The notes below the pieces were generated by a model, which was given only the letters and a program-made list of their open reading frames with translations, had not been told where the DNA came from and made no database searches. Positions 16,621 to 26,408 of a DNA stretch of 64,000 bases are shown here, in pieces (position 1 is the stretch's first letter; each line of letters starts with the position of its first letter). The translations under genes were made by a program, and so were the position numbers. The stretch is from contig CAKZGE010000003.1 of the NCBI GenBank assembly GCA_936914845.1, forward strand, positions 310,001 to 374,000, in the 5' to 3' direction. This DNA comes from an uncultured Chloracidobacterium sp. (GTDB taxonomy: Bacteria > Acidobacteriota > Blastocatellia > Pyrinomonadales > Pyrinomonadaceae).

Positions 16621-16649
16621 AAAGACACGGCCGTTCAATTGCCGTGTCT
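16618..16649 (-). terminator. terminator for the minus-strand zinc-ribbon gene
   Basis: Perfect 9-bp arms AGACACGGC and GCCGTGTCT with a 9-base loop. Read on the minus strand the stem is followed by TTTTTAT. It lies 33 bases past the stop at 16682 and may also end the convergent plus-strand operon. Confidence 0.75.
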
Positions 16650-16681
16650 GTAATATTCCGTTTAGAGGGCCAAAGGCGAGT

Positions 16682-16927
16682 TCACATTTTCTCAGGAAAA
16701 TAATAGGATCCTGTTGTCTTGAATGTGTTGGTATCAAATGTTCGCCGTGCGCCGCAATCCAAGCAAGCGCGATAAGAAGTGTTCCGATCAGAAAACGGCC
16801 GCGTAAGGCGCTTGTGCCAGCACCCGAAAAGCGAGCCGAGAATACCTACTTTTCTGCCGCGAACGATACTTTTAGTTGACCGGGCCACGTTGTTTTCTGT
16901 AAAAGTTGCTTCTAAAACTGCCTGCAT
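16682..16927 (-). CDS. small zinc-ribbon-like protein
   Basis: An 81-residue protein with two Cys-containing knuckles, FGCWHKRLTRPFSDR and YRACLDCGARRTFDT. The phrase CxHK...SRPF...YxxCLDCG recurs in many small hypothetical proteins of Acidobacteriota and related soil bacteria, which is why I accept this frame. No function is known. It has its own terminator and runs opposite to both neighbours. Confidence 0.68.
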   Translation of the reverse strand: MQAVLEATFTENNVARSTKSIVRGRKVGILGSLFGCWHKRLTRPFSDRNTSYRACLDCGARRTFDTNTFKTTGSYYFPEKM

Positions 16928-17138
16928 TTTAATTAGACCTCCACATTTTTGTAAAATGTATTAGCGCTACCTTTTAAGAACGCACCAAAACATTCGTTTT
17001 GCGGTACACTACGAAACAGTTGCAAAAACCTTGCCACGGAATGGTTACGATCAGAACGCATTTCGTTTTGAAAGGCATTTTGAGTAGAATTAAAGCCGTA
17101 AAATAAAGCTTGCCGGTTTTGTACAAACATCATCAGAT

Positions 17139-18092
17139 ATGAAGGGAAATTTGAATAAAGTTATCATTTTCGTTTGCGTTCTTACCATTTGGGTTACGCC
17201 TTCGCTAGCCTGGGACGAGGTCGGTCACGAAATGACGGCCTACATCGCGTGGCAGCGAATGTCGCCGAAAGCCAGGGAAAATGCCATAAAAATACTGCGC
17301 TCTGCTCCGGAAGAATCACAGCTTAGTTCGCTTTTTCAGCTATATGGTATCGAACCTGAAGATGTTCGAAAACGCGGATTCTTTATGGAGGCCGCAACGT
17401 GGGCTGATATCATTCGCGATCGCGAGGTTCCAAAACGATACACATTTCACAAGGGCAACTGGCACTATTCAGATACCTTTTGGAAGCAAGTTAACGGGCA
17501 GGCCGAAGTTCTAAGCGAAATGGAAAAAGGCGGTCAAGGAGTCAAAAAACTGTACGAATTTGATTCGGTTCTAAAGGACCCGAATGCCAAACTGTCTGAA
17601 AAAGCTATTGCCTTGGCGTGGTTCATGCACATTTCCGGCGATCTTCATCAACCGCTGCACACATCTGCTCGGGTAACCGATGTCGAACCTAAGGGCGACC
17701 AAGGCGGAAATCTGTTCTTGTTGTCGCCGGTTGGAACAAAACGCGAAGACCAATTGAATCTACATTGGTTCTGGGATTCGATCATTAAACGGTTCAGCCC
17801 GCCAAAAAACGAGGAATGCGGACAGAATTATGTCGAAAGCATGGCTAGGAAGGCAATGAAGAAATACCCTTTTGAAAAGATGTCGGCGGGGCTTGAATTG
17901 GGGAAATATAGCGATTGGCAGCAGGAAAGCTTTAAATTGAACCCGTCGATCGTATTTTCGCCGGATCTAATTCGCAACCAAAAACCCGCTGCAAAGTATA
18001 AAAAGAAAGCATTTAAAACTGCTGAAAAACAGATAGCGATCGCCGGTTACCGCCTGGGCGAAACTCTAAACAATATATTTGATAAACAATAA
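17139..18092 (+). CDS. S1/P1-type zinc nuclease
   Basis: A 317-residue secreted nuclease. The signal peptide ends at SLA, so the mature protein begins with Trp (WDEVGHEMTAYIAW), as in S1/P1 nucleases where the N-terminal amine and Trp carbonyl bind zinc. Further ligands and hallmarks are seen in FMHISGDLHQPLHT, GDQGGNLF and LHWFWDSIIK. It should cleave single-stranded nucleic acids outside the cytoplasm, for nutrient or phosphate scavenging. The following peptidase gene starts directly after its stop codon. Confidence 0.93.
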   Translation: MKGNLNKVIIFVCVLTIWVTPSLAWDEVGHEMTAYIAWQRMSPKARENAIKILRSAPEESQLSSLFQLYGIEPEDVRKRGFFMEAATWADIIRDREVPKRYTFHKGNWHYSDTFWKQVNGQAEVLSEMEKGGQGVKKLYEFDSVLKDPNAKLSEKAIALAWFMHISGDLHQPLHTSARVTDVEPKGDQGGNLFLLSPVGTKREDQLNLHWFWDSIIKRFSPPKNEECGQNYVESMARKAMKKYPFEKMSAGLELGKYSDWQQESFKLNPSIVFSPDLIRNQKPAAKYKKKAFKTAEKQIAIAGYRLGETLNNIFDKQ

Positions 18093-19226
18093 ATGGAACC
18101 GTTCGAGATCTTAAAATATTTTGAGGGCCGGCGTTCCGCAATGGTCTCCGCCATCGGAGAATTGGTTGATATTGAATCTCCGACCTTTAACGAAGGGCAA
18201 AGCATCAAACTGGTAGATACGATCGCTTCAGATCTTGGAAGCCTTGCGGTCGAATTGGATGTCGAGCGAGTATTTCAGCCGGGGATAGGGGAACATTTGA
18301 TCATTCGGTCATTTCAAAGCGAAGAAAGACCGATCCTTTTGTTGGGCCATACGGATACTGTACATCCGGTCGGGAGTGCGGCGGAAAACCCCACACGTAT
18401 CGACGGCGATCGGTTTTATGGCTGCGGCATTTTTGATATGAAAGCCAATATCATTTTGATGTTGGAAGCACTCCGTTTCTTTTCGCTCAACAAGATACGG
18501 CCCGCTAGGCCGATAAATCTACTGCTTTCCTGTGATGAAGAGACAGGAAGTCAAACCGGTCGTTCCCTCGTAGAAAAAGAAGCTGCGGCCGCGGCAGAAT
18601 GTCTGGTTTTTGAACCCTCGGCTGGCGGCAGTCTCAAAACCGGAAGGAAAGGCACGGGTGTATATGTGATCAAAACGCATGGAATACCCGCACATGCCGG
18701 GTTGGAACCAGAACGCGGAGCAAGCGCTGTCTTGGAGATCGCCCGCCAGATCGATCTCCTTCACAAGCTCAACGAACCAGAGCTTGGAACAACCGTTAAT
18801 GTATGTTTGATAAAGGGCGGAACTGCGTCGAATGTAATACCGGAAAATGCTGAATGTTCTGTCGATGTGCGATTTTCAACAATGGAAGAGGCACAGCGAA
18901 TGGATACAGCCATTAAATCGCTGACATCGATAGATGAGCGAGTTTCGCTGGAGGTGATCGGAGGCATCAACCGTCCGCCAATGGAACGTTCACCCGGCGT
19001 AGCCAAATTATTTGAAAGAGCCGTTGAAAAAGCAGGTTCGATCGGATATATCCTAAGCGAAACACAGGTGGGCGGAGCTTCGGACGGTAATTTTGTAGCC
19101 GCTATCGGTACACCCTTGCTCGATGGTCTTGGAATCAGTGGTGACGGTGCCCACACCTTAAATGAGTATATTAATGTAAGCGACATCGCCCCGCGGGCGG
19201 CTCTGATAACCATGATGCTTATGTAG
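18093..19226 (+). CDS. M20 family metallopeptidase (glutamate carboxypeptidase-like)
   Basis: A 377-residue di-zinc hydrolase. Metal ligands appear in order: LLLGHTDTVHP (His, Asp), YGCGIFDMKAN (Asp), SCDEETGS (Glu-Glu general base and ligand), and His in the final DGLGISGDGAHTLNEY. The dimerisation domain lies between, around GIPAHAGLEPERGASA. Closest in pattern to CPG2-type carboxypeptidases that release C-terminal Glu; true substrate unknown. Translationally adjacent to the S1/P1 nuclease gene, with no gap. Confidence 0.9.
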   Translation: MEPFEILKYFEGRRSAMVSAIGELVDIESPTFNEGQSIKLVDTIASDLGSLAVELDVERVFQPGIGEHLIIRSFQSEERPILLLGHTDTVHPVGSAAENPTRIDGDRFYGCGIFDMKANIILMLEALRFFSLNKIRPARPINLLLSCDEETGSQTGRSLVEKEAAAAAECLVFEPSAGGSLKTGRKGTGVYVIKTHGIPAHAGLEPERGASAVLEIARQIDLLHKLNEPELGTTVNVCLIKGGTASNVIPENAECSVDVRFSTMEEAQRMDTAIKSLTSIDERVSLEVIGGINRPPMERSPGVAKLFERAVEKAGSIGYILSETQVGGASDGNFVAAIGTPLLDGLGISGDGAHTLNEYINVSDIAPRAALITMMLM

Positions 19227-19272
19227 GGGGCGAAAATTCCCATTTAAGTTTTCAAAAAACCCTCAAAATCAA

Positions 19273-20394
19273 ATGATCGATTGGATCGCATTAAATATGA
19301 CACCGGGCGTAGGCCCAGCTGCTGCAACCAAACTTCTAGAGAATTTTGGTTCTGCGTCGGATGTGTTTCATGCACGCCGGGCTCAACTGGAATCGCTTAG
19401 GATCAGGCCGGAATCCATCATAAGCATCATTGCCCGCGACCGCCATGAAAAGGCGGAGGCGGAGCTTGCAAACGTAAAGTCGATCGGCGGCGATGTTCTG
19501 ATCATTGATGACGGCAGCTATCCAGAACTTCTTCGCGAGATAGCCGATCCGCCAATAACTCTCTACGTGCGGGGAGATTGGCAGGCCTGTTTTGAACAAC
19601 CTTGTGTGGCTGTCATCGGTTCGCGTCACAGTTCCACATATGGCCAAAATGCATCGGAATCGCTTTCGCGTGAACTGGCCGCACATGGGATCTGCGTCGT
19701 TTCGGGTCTCGCTCGCGGTATAGATACGGCCGCTCACCGAGGGGCGATCGCGGGCGGTGGACGGACGATCGCCGTGCTCGGGACCGGGATCGACCAAGCG
19801 TATCCGAAAGAAAATGCTGCGTTGGTAGAGGAGATCGTCGGTTCCGGCGGCGCGGTCGTTTCACAGTTTCCGCTTGGCACGCCGCCGCTAAAAGACAACT
19901 TCCCTTACCGAAATAGAATCATAAGCGGATTGAGCTTAGGGGTATTGATAGTTGAAGCCACCGAAAGAAGCGGTTCTTTAATAACCGCTCGTTTGGCAGC
20001 GGAACAAAATCGCGAAGTTATGGCTGTGCCTGGAAATATAACTTCGCGAAACTCAATAGGTTCGAATTATTTGATAAAATCCGGAGCCAAGCTGGTTCAG
20101 CAGTGGCAGGATGTTGTAGCCGAACTACCGGCGGAGATCGTGGCTGAAATTTTGCCGCCCAAGATCGAGGCTCCGAAAAGATCGCCAAGCTCAAAGGTCA
20201 ACGTTCCGGCTGGAATGACGGCCTCCGAGGCCAAGGTTTGGAAGATCCTGCCGGCCGACGAGCCCGTGCACATTGACGACCTGCTGCACATCAGCGGACT
20301 GTCTTTCGGCGATCTAAATTCAGCATTGGTGGCATTGGACCTGCGGGATGTCATACGCGTTTTGCCGGGAAAATTCTATGCAAGGCGTTTATAA
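19273..20394 (+). CDS. dprA: DNA-processing protein DprA
   Basis: A 373-residue protein in three parts: an N-terminal helical/HhH-like region (MTPGVGPAAATKLLENFGS), the Rossmann-like DprA core (VAVIGSRHSSTYGQN, VVSGLARGIDTAAHRGAI, TIAVLGTGIDQAYP, GVLIVEATERSGSLITA), and a C-terminal winged helix (DEPVHIDDLLHISGLSFGDLNSAL). DprA loads RecA onto incoming single-stranded DNA during transformation. It is followed 168 bases later by topA, a very common neighbour pair. Confidence 0.96.
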   Translation: MIDWIALNMTPGVGPAAATKLLENFGSASDVFHARRAQLESLRIRPESIISIIARDRHEKAEAELANVKSIGGDVLIIDDGSYPELLREIADPPITLYVRGDWQACFEQPCVAVIGSRHSSTYGQNASESLSRELAAHGICVVSGLARGIDTAAHRGAIAGGGRTIAVLGTGIDQAYPKENAALVEEIVGSGGAVVSQFPLGTPPLKDNFPYRNRIISGLSLGVLIVEATERSGSLITARLAAEQNREVMAVPGNITSRNSIGSNYLIKSGAKLVQQWQDVVAELPAEIVAEILPPKIEAPKRSPSSKVNVPAGMTASEAKVWKILPADEPVHIDDLLHISGLSFGDLNSALVALDLRDVIRVLPGKFYARRL

Positions 20395-20562
20395 AGAAGC
20401 GGCATTTGGAATCTCAGCCGAAAAGGCGTATGTTCTATTCTCGCGTTGACACAGCGATCAAATAGGTGTTAGAAGTCAAAATGTCAGCACGAAAAAGTGT
20501 TGGCATATTTTTTTCAGGCCGATCGGGCCGCGAACATAGGGGTGTAAAGGGTCATAGCGTAA

Positions 20563-23091
20563 ATGGCAAAGAATTTAGTAATAGTTGAATCACCGGCAAA
20601 GGCCAAGACGATAAACAAATATTTAGGGCCTGACTATACGGTCATGGCATCGATCGGCCATATTAAGGACCTGCCGGCCAAAGAGCTTGGTGTAGATGTA
20701 GAGAATAATTTCGAACCGACGTACGAAGTTATTCCAGACACAAAAAAAAGAAACAATAAAAAAATAGTTTCTGATCTTAAAAAAGCGGCAAAGACCAGCG
20801 AATCGATCTACCTTGCTGCCGACCCGGATCGTGAGGGCGAGGCAATTTGCCAGCATCTGGCAGAAGAACTAGTGCCGAAACGATCTGACAAAGGCGTTTA
20901 TCGGGTGATGTTCAACGAGATCACCAAAAACGCTATAAAAGAAGCATTCAATCACCCCAAAAGCGTGAACAAGGATCTAGTTGACGCTCAGCAGACCCGT
21001 CGCATTCTGGACCGGTTGGTTGGCTATAAAGTGTCTCCGATACTTTGGAAAACGATCGGAGGCAAGCTTTCCGCCGGCCGTGTGCAAACAGTTGCGGTAC
21101 GCATCGTTGTTGACCGCGAACGGGAGATAGAGGCTTTTGTCAGTACTGAATATTGGACGTTGGTCGCTAATCTGACCGCTGCCCTGCCGCCAAATTTTGA
21201 CGCTCGGCTCTATAAGATCGAAGACAAAACGCTTAAAACGGGCAAATTTGACGAGGATCTGAAAAACAACGAGATCCATGTTCGAACCGAAAAAGAATCT
21301 GCAGATATTGTTGCGGAGGTTGAAAAGCAAGATTTTATCGTCGATAGCGTGACGACGAAGGAGCGAAAACGAAACCCGACACCGCCCTTTATTACCTCTA
21401 AACTGCAGCAGGAAGCATCGCGGAAATTCGGGTTTCCGGTCAAAAAGACCATGATGCTTGCTCAAAAGCTTTACGAAGGCATTGAACTTGGCTCGGAAGG
21501 TGCGGTCGGATTGATCACATATATGCGAACCGATTCTACCCGCGTTTCGGAAGCGGCCCTAGAAGAAGTTCGCGGGTTTGTCGGCGGGGAATATGGAGGA
21601 ACATATTTGCCGGAAAAGCCGAATTTCTATCGAACAAAAAAAGACGCTCAGGACGCCCACGAAGCTATCCGTCCAACGGATGTTCGCCGCACACCGGAGA
21701 GCCTAAAGAATATGCTTGGGCCTGATGAACTGAAGCTTTACCGATTGATATGGCAACGCTTTGTCGCGTCACAGATGTCGCCGGCTATTTTCGATCAAAC
21801 TACGATCGACATAGCTGCGGGCCGCTTCACATTTCGAGCGACCGGGTCGGTGCAGAAATTTGACGGGTTCCTAAAGGTCTATCAAGAGGGCCGTGATGAT
21901 AAACCTGCCGACGAAGAAGATGACGAGAACCGTTCGCTGCCGCTAGTGAAAGGCGGAGAAAAATTGAAGCTGAACGGATTGTCACCGGAGCAGCATTTTA
22001 CCGAACCGCCGCCGCGGTATTCGGAAGCGACGCTGGTCAAGGCTCTTGAAGAAAAAGGAATCGGCCGGCCTTCAACCTACGCAGCGATCATGACAACCAT
22101 TCAAGACCGCGAATATGTAGAGAAGATCGAAGGAAGGTTTCATCCGACGCCGCTTGGGATAACAGTCAATGATCTGCTTGTGGAAAGTTTCGACAATATC
22201 TTTAATACGACCTATACGGCGCGTATGGAAGAGGAACTTGACAGCATCGAAGACGGAAAACTTGATTGGCGCAACGCATTAAGCGAATTTTACGGCAGAT
22301 TCTCAAAAGATCTGGAAAATGCGGCTGAAACGATAAAGAACAAAAAGAAAACATCGATCCCAACAGATGAGGTTTGTGAAAGGTGCGGCACCGGAATGGT
22401 GATAAAATTCGGCCGTTTCGGACAGTTTTTGGCTTGCGGGAACTATCCTGAATGCAAAAATACGCGCGAAGTAGCGAGCAAACGGGCGGCGGCCGGTGAT
22501 GAAAGAGTTGATGAAAAAGGCGACGGCGGAGAGGTCGAAGTGCCGCCTTGCGAACTCTGCGGTCGCGACATGGCTCTCAAAAAAGGCCGGTTTGGTTCGT
22601 TTTATGGTTGCACGGGCTACCCGGAGTGCAAAAATATTCGCAAGATCGCCAAGGGAGACCAAAAACCGGCTGCACCGGCGGTAACGCTGGACGAAACTTG
22701 CCCGAAAGACGGTGCTCATTTGGTGCGGCGAGAAGGCCGTTTCGGCGAATTTGTGTCATGTTCGAACTATCCGAAATGCGACTATATCAAACGCGAAACC
22801 CTTGATGTTAAATGCGCCAAGTGCGGCGGCGACATTGCGGTCAAAAAGACAAAACGCGGCAAGGTATTCTACGGCTGCACTAATTATCCTAAATGCGACG
22901 AGGTTTTTTGGGATAAACCGGTCGCCCAAAGTTGCCCTAAATGCTACGCGCTGTACGTTCTTGAAAAGACTACTAAAAAAGACGGGACGGTTCGCTATTG
23001 CAAAAATGACGATTGTGATTATAAAATTACAGTCGGCAACACCGATTTAACATCAGATTCGCCTGAGGAGAAAACGGCTCCGACGGCATAG
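20563..23091 (+). CDS. topA: DNA topoisomerase I
   Basis: An 842-residue type IA topoisomerase. The TOPRIM domain has VESPAKAKTINKYLG and LAADPDREGEAI; the catalytic tyrosine is Tyr320 in LITYMRTDSTR; EKGIGRPSTYA follows in the core. The C-terminus has five Cys-rich zinc-ribbon units (from CERCGTGMVIKFGRFG to CPKCYALYVL), which bind single-stranded DNA. It relaxes negative supercoils behind RNA polymerase. The methyltransferase gene begins 4 bases after the stop. Confidence 0.98.
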   Translation: MAKNLVIVESPAKAKTINKYLGPDYTVMASIGHIKDLPAKELGVDVENNFEPTYEVIPDTKKRNNKKIVSDLKKAAKTSESIYLAADPDREGEAICQHLAEELVPKRSDKGVYRVMFNEITKNAIKEAFNHPKSVNKDLVDAQQTRRILDRLVGYKVSPILWKTIGGKLSAGRVQTVAVRIVVDREREIEAFVSTEYWTLVANLTAALPPNFDARLYKIEDKTLKTGKFDEDLKNNEIHVRTEKESADIVAEVEKQDFIVDSVTTKERKRNPTPPFITSKLQQEASRKFGFPVKKTMMLAQKLYEGIELGSEGAVGLITYMRTDSTRVSEAALEEVRGFVGGEYGGTYLPEKPNFYRTKKDAQDAHEAIRPTDVRRTPESLKNMLGPDELKLYRLIWQRFVASQMSPAIFDQTTIDIAAGRFTFRATGSVQKFDGFLKVYQEGRDDKPADEEDDENRSLPLVKGGEKLKLNGLSPEQHFTEPPPRYSEATLVKALEEKGIGRPSTYAAIMTTIQDREYVEKIEGRFHPTPLGITVNDLLVESFDNIFNTTYTARMEEELDSIEDGKLDWRNALSEFYGRFSKDLENAAETIKNKKKTSIPTDEVCERCGTGMVIKFGRFGQFLACGNYPECKNTREVASKRAAAGDERVDEKGDGGEVEVPPCELCGRDMALKKGRFGSFYGCTGYPECKNIRKIAKGDQKPAAPAVTLDETCPKDGAHLVRREGRFGEFVSCSNYPKCDYIKRETLDVKCAKCGGDIAVKKTKRGKVFYGCTNYPKCDEVFWDKPVAQSCPKCYALYVLEKTTKKDGTVRYCKNDDCDYKITVGNTDLTSDSPEEKTAPTA

Positions 23092-23095
23092 CAAG

Positions 23096-23677
23096 ATGAA
23101 CGAAAACATCGAATTTTTGCAGGCATTCTTAAAGAATCCGGGCAAGGTAGGATCTATCACGCCCAGTTCGCCGGAGCTTGCACAAAAAATGATCGATGGG
23201 CTAAAACCATCCACAGACAATGCCGTTTTGGAATTAGGTGTCGGCACCGGGGCCATCACACGGTTTCTGCAGGATATCGTTCCCGACGACCGCTCGTATT
23301 TGGGGATCGAATTGGACGCAGATCTCGTTCGGCTGCTTCGTAAAAATTTGCCTGATATGATGATAGTTCAGGGAAACGCATGTGATACAGAAGCCATCCA
23401 TCAGCGTTCGGGCATCGGAAAGATCGGCTATATAATTTGCTGTCTGCCATTCGTTTCTTTACCAAATGAGGTAGGCAGCCAAATAATGCATCAGATAGAC
23501 AGCTTCATGCAAAAAGGCTGCACGCTGCGTACATTTCAATATGCCCACGGATTCTATATGCCGTCGGCTATCAAGTTTCGTGAATTTATGCGGAAACGTT
23601 ATGGCAAATCCCAAAAAAGCCAGCTTATAGTCAAAAATGTTCCGCCTGCCTACACACTTACCTGGTCCACCAAATAA
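23096..23677 (+). CDS. SAM-dependent methyltransferase (phospholipid N-methyltransferase-like)
   Basis: A 193-residue class I methyltransferase. It starts with FLQAFLKNPGKVGSITPSS, typical of the PmtA/KsgA-like group, then motif I LELGVGTGAITRFL, acidic strand GIELDADLVRLL and motif IV-like YIICCLPFVSLP. The size and the GSITPSS start favour phospholipid N-methyltransferase over rRNA dimethylase. Probably co-transcribed with topA. Substrate unproven. Confidence 0.8.
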   Translation: MNENIEFLQAFLKNPGKVGSITPSSPELAQKMIDGLKPSTDNAVLELGVGTGAITRFLQDIVPDDRSYLGIELDADLVRLLRKNLPDMMIVQGNACDTEAIHQRSGIGKIGYIICCLPFVSLPNEVGSQIMHQIDSFMQKGCTLRTFQYAHGFYMPSAIKFREFMRKRYGKSQKSQLIVKNVPPAYTLTWSTK

Positions 23678-23836
23678 GATCCTCCAGCTTCGATCGCTAC
23701 TTTACAGTTTCGCCGTCCGTCCTTTGTATTTTGGAAAGCTGATGAATGAAACTTAAAGTTATATCTGAAACCTTTTCCATATCATTTTGGTATAAGTAGT
23801 TTGATTAACTATCCTTGGTGGAGAAAAATAGATCCT

Positions 23837-25519
23837 ATGCTGCAAAAGAAATTCTTTAGTGCGCTAATGTTGGGCGTGCTTGTTTTGCCAATGGGCGCCT
23901 TTGCGCAAACCGCTACTACAGCACCCGCTAAAACAGTTTATACCGCACCCAAAACTGACATCGACAAGATCAGAGACGAGGGGCTGAATAGATCACAGGT
24001 AATGGAAACACTTAGTTACCTTGTTGATGTGATCGGACCGCGGCTAACGAATTCGCCGGGTATGAAACGCGCCAATGAATGGACCCGCGACACGATGACT
24101 AAATGGGGATTGAAGAATGCGAAGCTTGAGTCTTGGGGGCCTTTTGGCCGCGGATGGACGCTAAAGCAATTTTCTGCCAGTGTCCATTCGCCGGAATATT
24201 TCCCTGTTATCGCCTATCCCAAAGCATGGTCGCCTTCCACAAAAGGAGCGGTCACGGGCGACGTTGTTCTGTTTGACGCAAAGACAGAGGAAGATCTCGC
24301 CAAATATAAAGGCAAACTTAGAGGTAAGATCGTGCTGATGTCGCCGGTCCGCGAGCTAAAGGCCGAATTTGAACCGCTCGCTTCGCGTTACACCGACGAA
24401 GAGCTTGCAAAAATGGCAGCTTTTGACCCAACCGCCAGCGCCGGTCCCGGAAACAGACAGCAGCGGCAGATGGACGACTTTTTCAAATCGTTTCAGCTAC
24501 AAGCCAAACGAGCAAATTTTTTGATCGAAGAAGGGGCTGCAGTTTTAGTTGACAGCAGCGGGAAAGGCAGCGGCGGAACGGTCTTTGTACAAGGAGCAAG
24601 TGTGGCTGCTCCGGTACCTAACACGATCGAAGAGGCTTTTGGAAGCCGCCGGCCTTCGCCCTATGCAAAAGAATCGGAGGCAAAGATGGTGCCGCAGATC
24701 GCCATGGCTACCGAGGATTACAATCGTTTGGCGCGAATGATCGGTCATGAGATCACGCCCAAAATGACCGTCAATATTCAAGCTCAATACAATGATGACG
24801 ACCTGATGGGTTATAACACCGTGGCAGAAATTCCAGGTACGGACCCGACATTAAAAGACGAGGTCGTAATGGTTGGTGGTCACCTTGATTCGTGGCATGC
24901 GGCCGGCGGTGCGACCGATAACGCAGCTGGTTCGGCCGTCGCAATGGAAGCAGCCCGCATCCTGATCGCTGCCGGTCTAAAACCCCGACGAACTATTCGT
25001 GTGGCCCTTTGGTCGGGCGAAGAACAGGGATTGAATGGTTCGCGTGAATATGTGAAACAGCATTTCGGCGAGGTGAAAGGCGGTTCAATGTTCGGAATGC
25101 CGGCACCTGGTGCACCGAAACCGGAATTGGTAAAGACCGCTGATTACGAAAAATTTTCGGCCTACTACAATTTAGATAACGGCACGGGCCGCATCCGCGG
25201 TGTATATCTGCAGGGCAATGCTGCGGTGAAACCGTATTTTGAAGCATGGCTGGCGCCATTTGCCGATCTTGATGCAAAAACCATCACGCTGGCAAACACC
25301 GGGGGAACTGATCACCAGTCTTTCGACCGAATCGGCCTGCCGGGATTTCAATTCATTCAAGATGAGATCGAATACAGCTCAAGAACGCACCATTCCAATC
25401 AAGACAATTATGACCGAATTCAGGCGGCAGATATGAAACAGGCTGCGACCATAATTGCCGCATTTGTCTATCAAACCGCGATGATGGATGAAAAACTTCC
25501 GCGCAAACCGGTGAATTGA
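23837..25519 (+). CDS. secreted M28 family zinc aminopeptidase/carboxypeptidase
   Basis: About 560 residues. A signal peptide runs from MLQKKFFSALMLGVLVLP to AFAQ. A PA-type insert domain lies near the middle, then the M28 catalytic domain: GGHLDSWHAAGGATDNAAGS (His and bridging Asp), SGEEQGLNGSREY (Glu-Glu), an Asp in LDNGTGRIRG and the last His in TGGTDHQSFDRIG. The reading frame is open from a TTG at 23801, but ATG 23837 gives a clean signal peptide. A -10-like TATAAG lies upstream at about 23791. Degrades peptides outside the inner membrane. Confidence 0.92.
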   Translation: MLQKKFFSALMLGVLVLPMGAFAQTATTAPAKTVYTAPKTDIDKIRDEGLNRSQVMETLSYLVDVIGPRLTNSPGMKRANEWTRDTMTKWGLKNAKLESWGPFGRGWTLKQFSASVHSPEYFPVIAYPKAWSPSTKGAVTGDVVLFDAKTEEDLAKYKGKLRGKIVLMSPVRELKAEFEPLASRYTDEELAKMAAFDPTASAGPGNRQQRQMDDFFKSFQLQAKRANFLIEEGAAVLVDSSGKGSGGTVFVQGASVAAPVPNTIEEAFGSRRPSPYAKESEAKMVPQIAMATEDYNRLARMIGHEITPKMTVNIQAQYNDDDLMGYNTVAEIPGTDPTLKDEVVMVGGHLDSWHAAGGATDNAAGSAVAMEAARILIAAGLKPRRTIRVALWSGEEQGLNGSREYVKQHFGEVKGGSMFGMPAPGAPKPELVKTADYEKFSAYYNLDNGTGRIRGVYLQGNAAVKPYFEAWLAPFADLDAKTITLANTGGTDHQSFDRIGLPGFQFIQDEIEYSSRTHHSNQDNYDRIQAADMKQAATIIAAFVYQTAMMDEKLPRKPVN

Positions 25520-25536
25520 CCGGCATCAAGTTCGGT

Positions 25537-25589
25537 AAGAAAGCCGTCAATGTTTCGGGTTCCACATCCGACAGCATTGCGGCTTTCTT
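25537..25589 (+). terminator. long-stem terminator candidate after the M28 peptidase
   Basis: Arms AAGAAAGCCG and CGGCTTTCTT (10 bp) continue inward, past a one-base bulge, with CAATG and CATTG. The 3' arm is itself T-rich and runs into TTCTTATTT. Lies 18 bases past the peptidase stop. Confidence 0.65.
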
Positions 25590-25646
25590 ATTTACAAACA
25601 CAAGTGTTTTGCGTTAGCCTGTCTCCAGCAACAATTCTCGCTTGAT

Positions 25647-26405
25647 ATGCAAAACATTTCTTTTTTTAAAGGTGCTATTGATGCCGGCGGCTGCGTCTCA
25701 AATGCTTGGAATTTGGTCAAAGAGAACTATTGGCCGTATTTCGGCGGATGCCTGGTCGCCTATTTGATCATTACGTGCGTGCCGTGTCTGAATTTTTTCA
25801 TGGCTGGGCCGATAATGGGCGGCATCTATTTTTTGTTCCTGCGTGGAATGCAGGGCGAACCCGTCGATTTTTCGATGGCCTTTAAGGGATTTGAAAAATT
25901 TGTGCCGCTGATGGTGGTCGGCCTGATCCAATTTCTTCCGAATATCATCTTCACGGTCCTGCAATATTCTATCGATTTTAGTCAGGTGATCTTACAAAAT
26001 TCCGGTAACGGGAATGCATCGGCCGATGCCATCGTCGGGGCATTGGGAATTGTTTCCCTGATATTGGTGTTCGTTTCCTTCATTTTCAGCATCGCTTGGT
26101 GGATATCTTTCTGGTTCGTTGTGCCGATCGTTATGGAGAACGATATCGATGTCACCGACGCCATTAAATTAAGCATTAAGGCGGGCTGGTCAAATTTTGG
26201 CGGGTTGCTTTTGCTGGCGATAATTTCCGGATTGTTAGGTATCTTAGGCGTTGTGGCTTTGTGCATCGGTCTGCTTTTTGTAATGCCTATAATATACGGA
26301 GCGAGCGCTTTCGCATATCGACAGGTGTTCCCGCTTGCCGACCAACCGTTTCACCAAGATATACCGCCAACACCCGACGCATACGGCACATTTGGCAGGT
26401 TGTAG
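25647..26405 (+). CDS. multi-pass membrane protein of unknown function
   Basis: A 252-residue protein with about six hydrophobic segments; the N-terminal region includes AGGCVSNAWNLVKENYWPYFGG and the loop FSMAFKGFEKFVPLMVVG. The duplicated phrase of an amphipathic lead-in helix followed by membrane helices (KGFEKFVPL and KLSIKAGWSNFGG) resembles DUF975-like and glycerophosphodiester-phosphodiesterase membrane domains, but I cannot assign a family with certainty. The polar C-terminus ends in a Pro-rich tail. Convergent with the GNAT gene. Confidence 0.7.
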   Translation: MQNISFFKGAIDAGGCVSNAWNLVKENYWPYFGGCLVAYLIITCVPCLNFFMAGPIMGGIYFLFLRGMQGEPVDFSMAFKGFEKFVPLMVVGLIQFLPNIIFTVLQYSIDFSQVILQNSGNGNASADAIVGALGIVSLILVFVSFIFSIAWWISFWFVVPIVMENDIDVTDAIKLSIKAGWSNFGGLLLLAIISGLLGILGVVALCIGLLFVMPIIYGASAFAYRQVFPLADQPFHQDIPPTPDAYGTFGRL

Positions 26406-26408
26406 CCA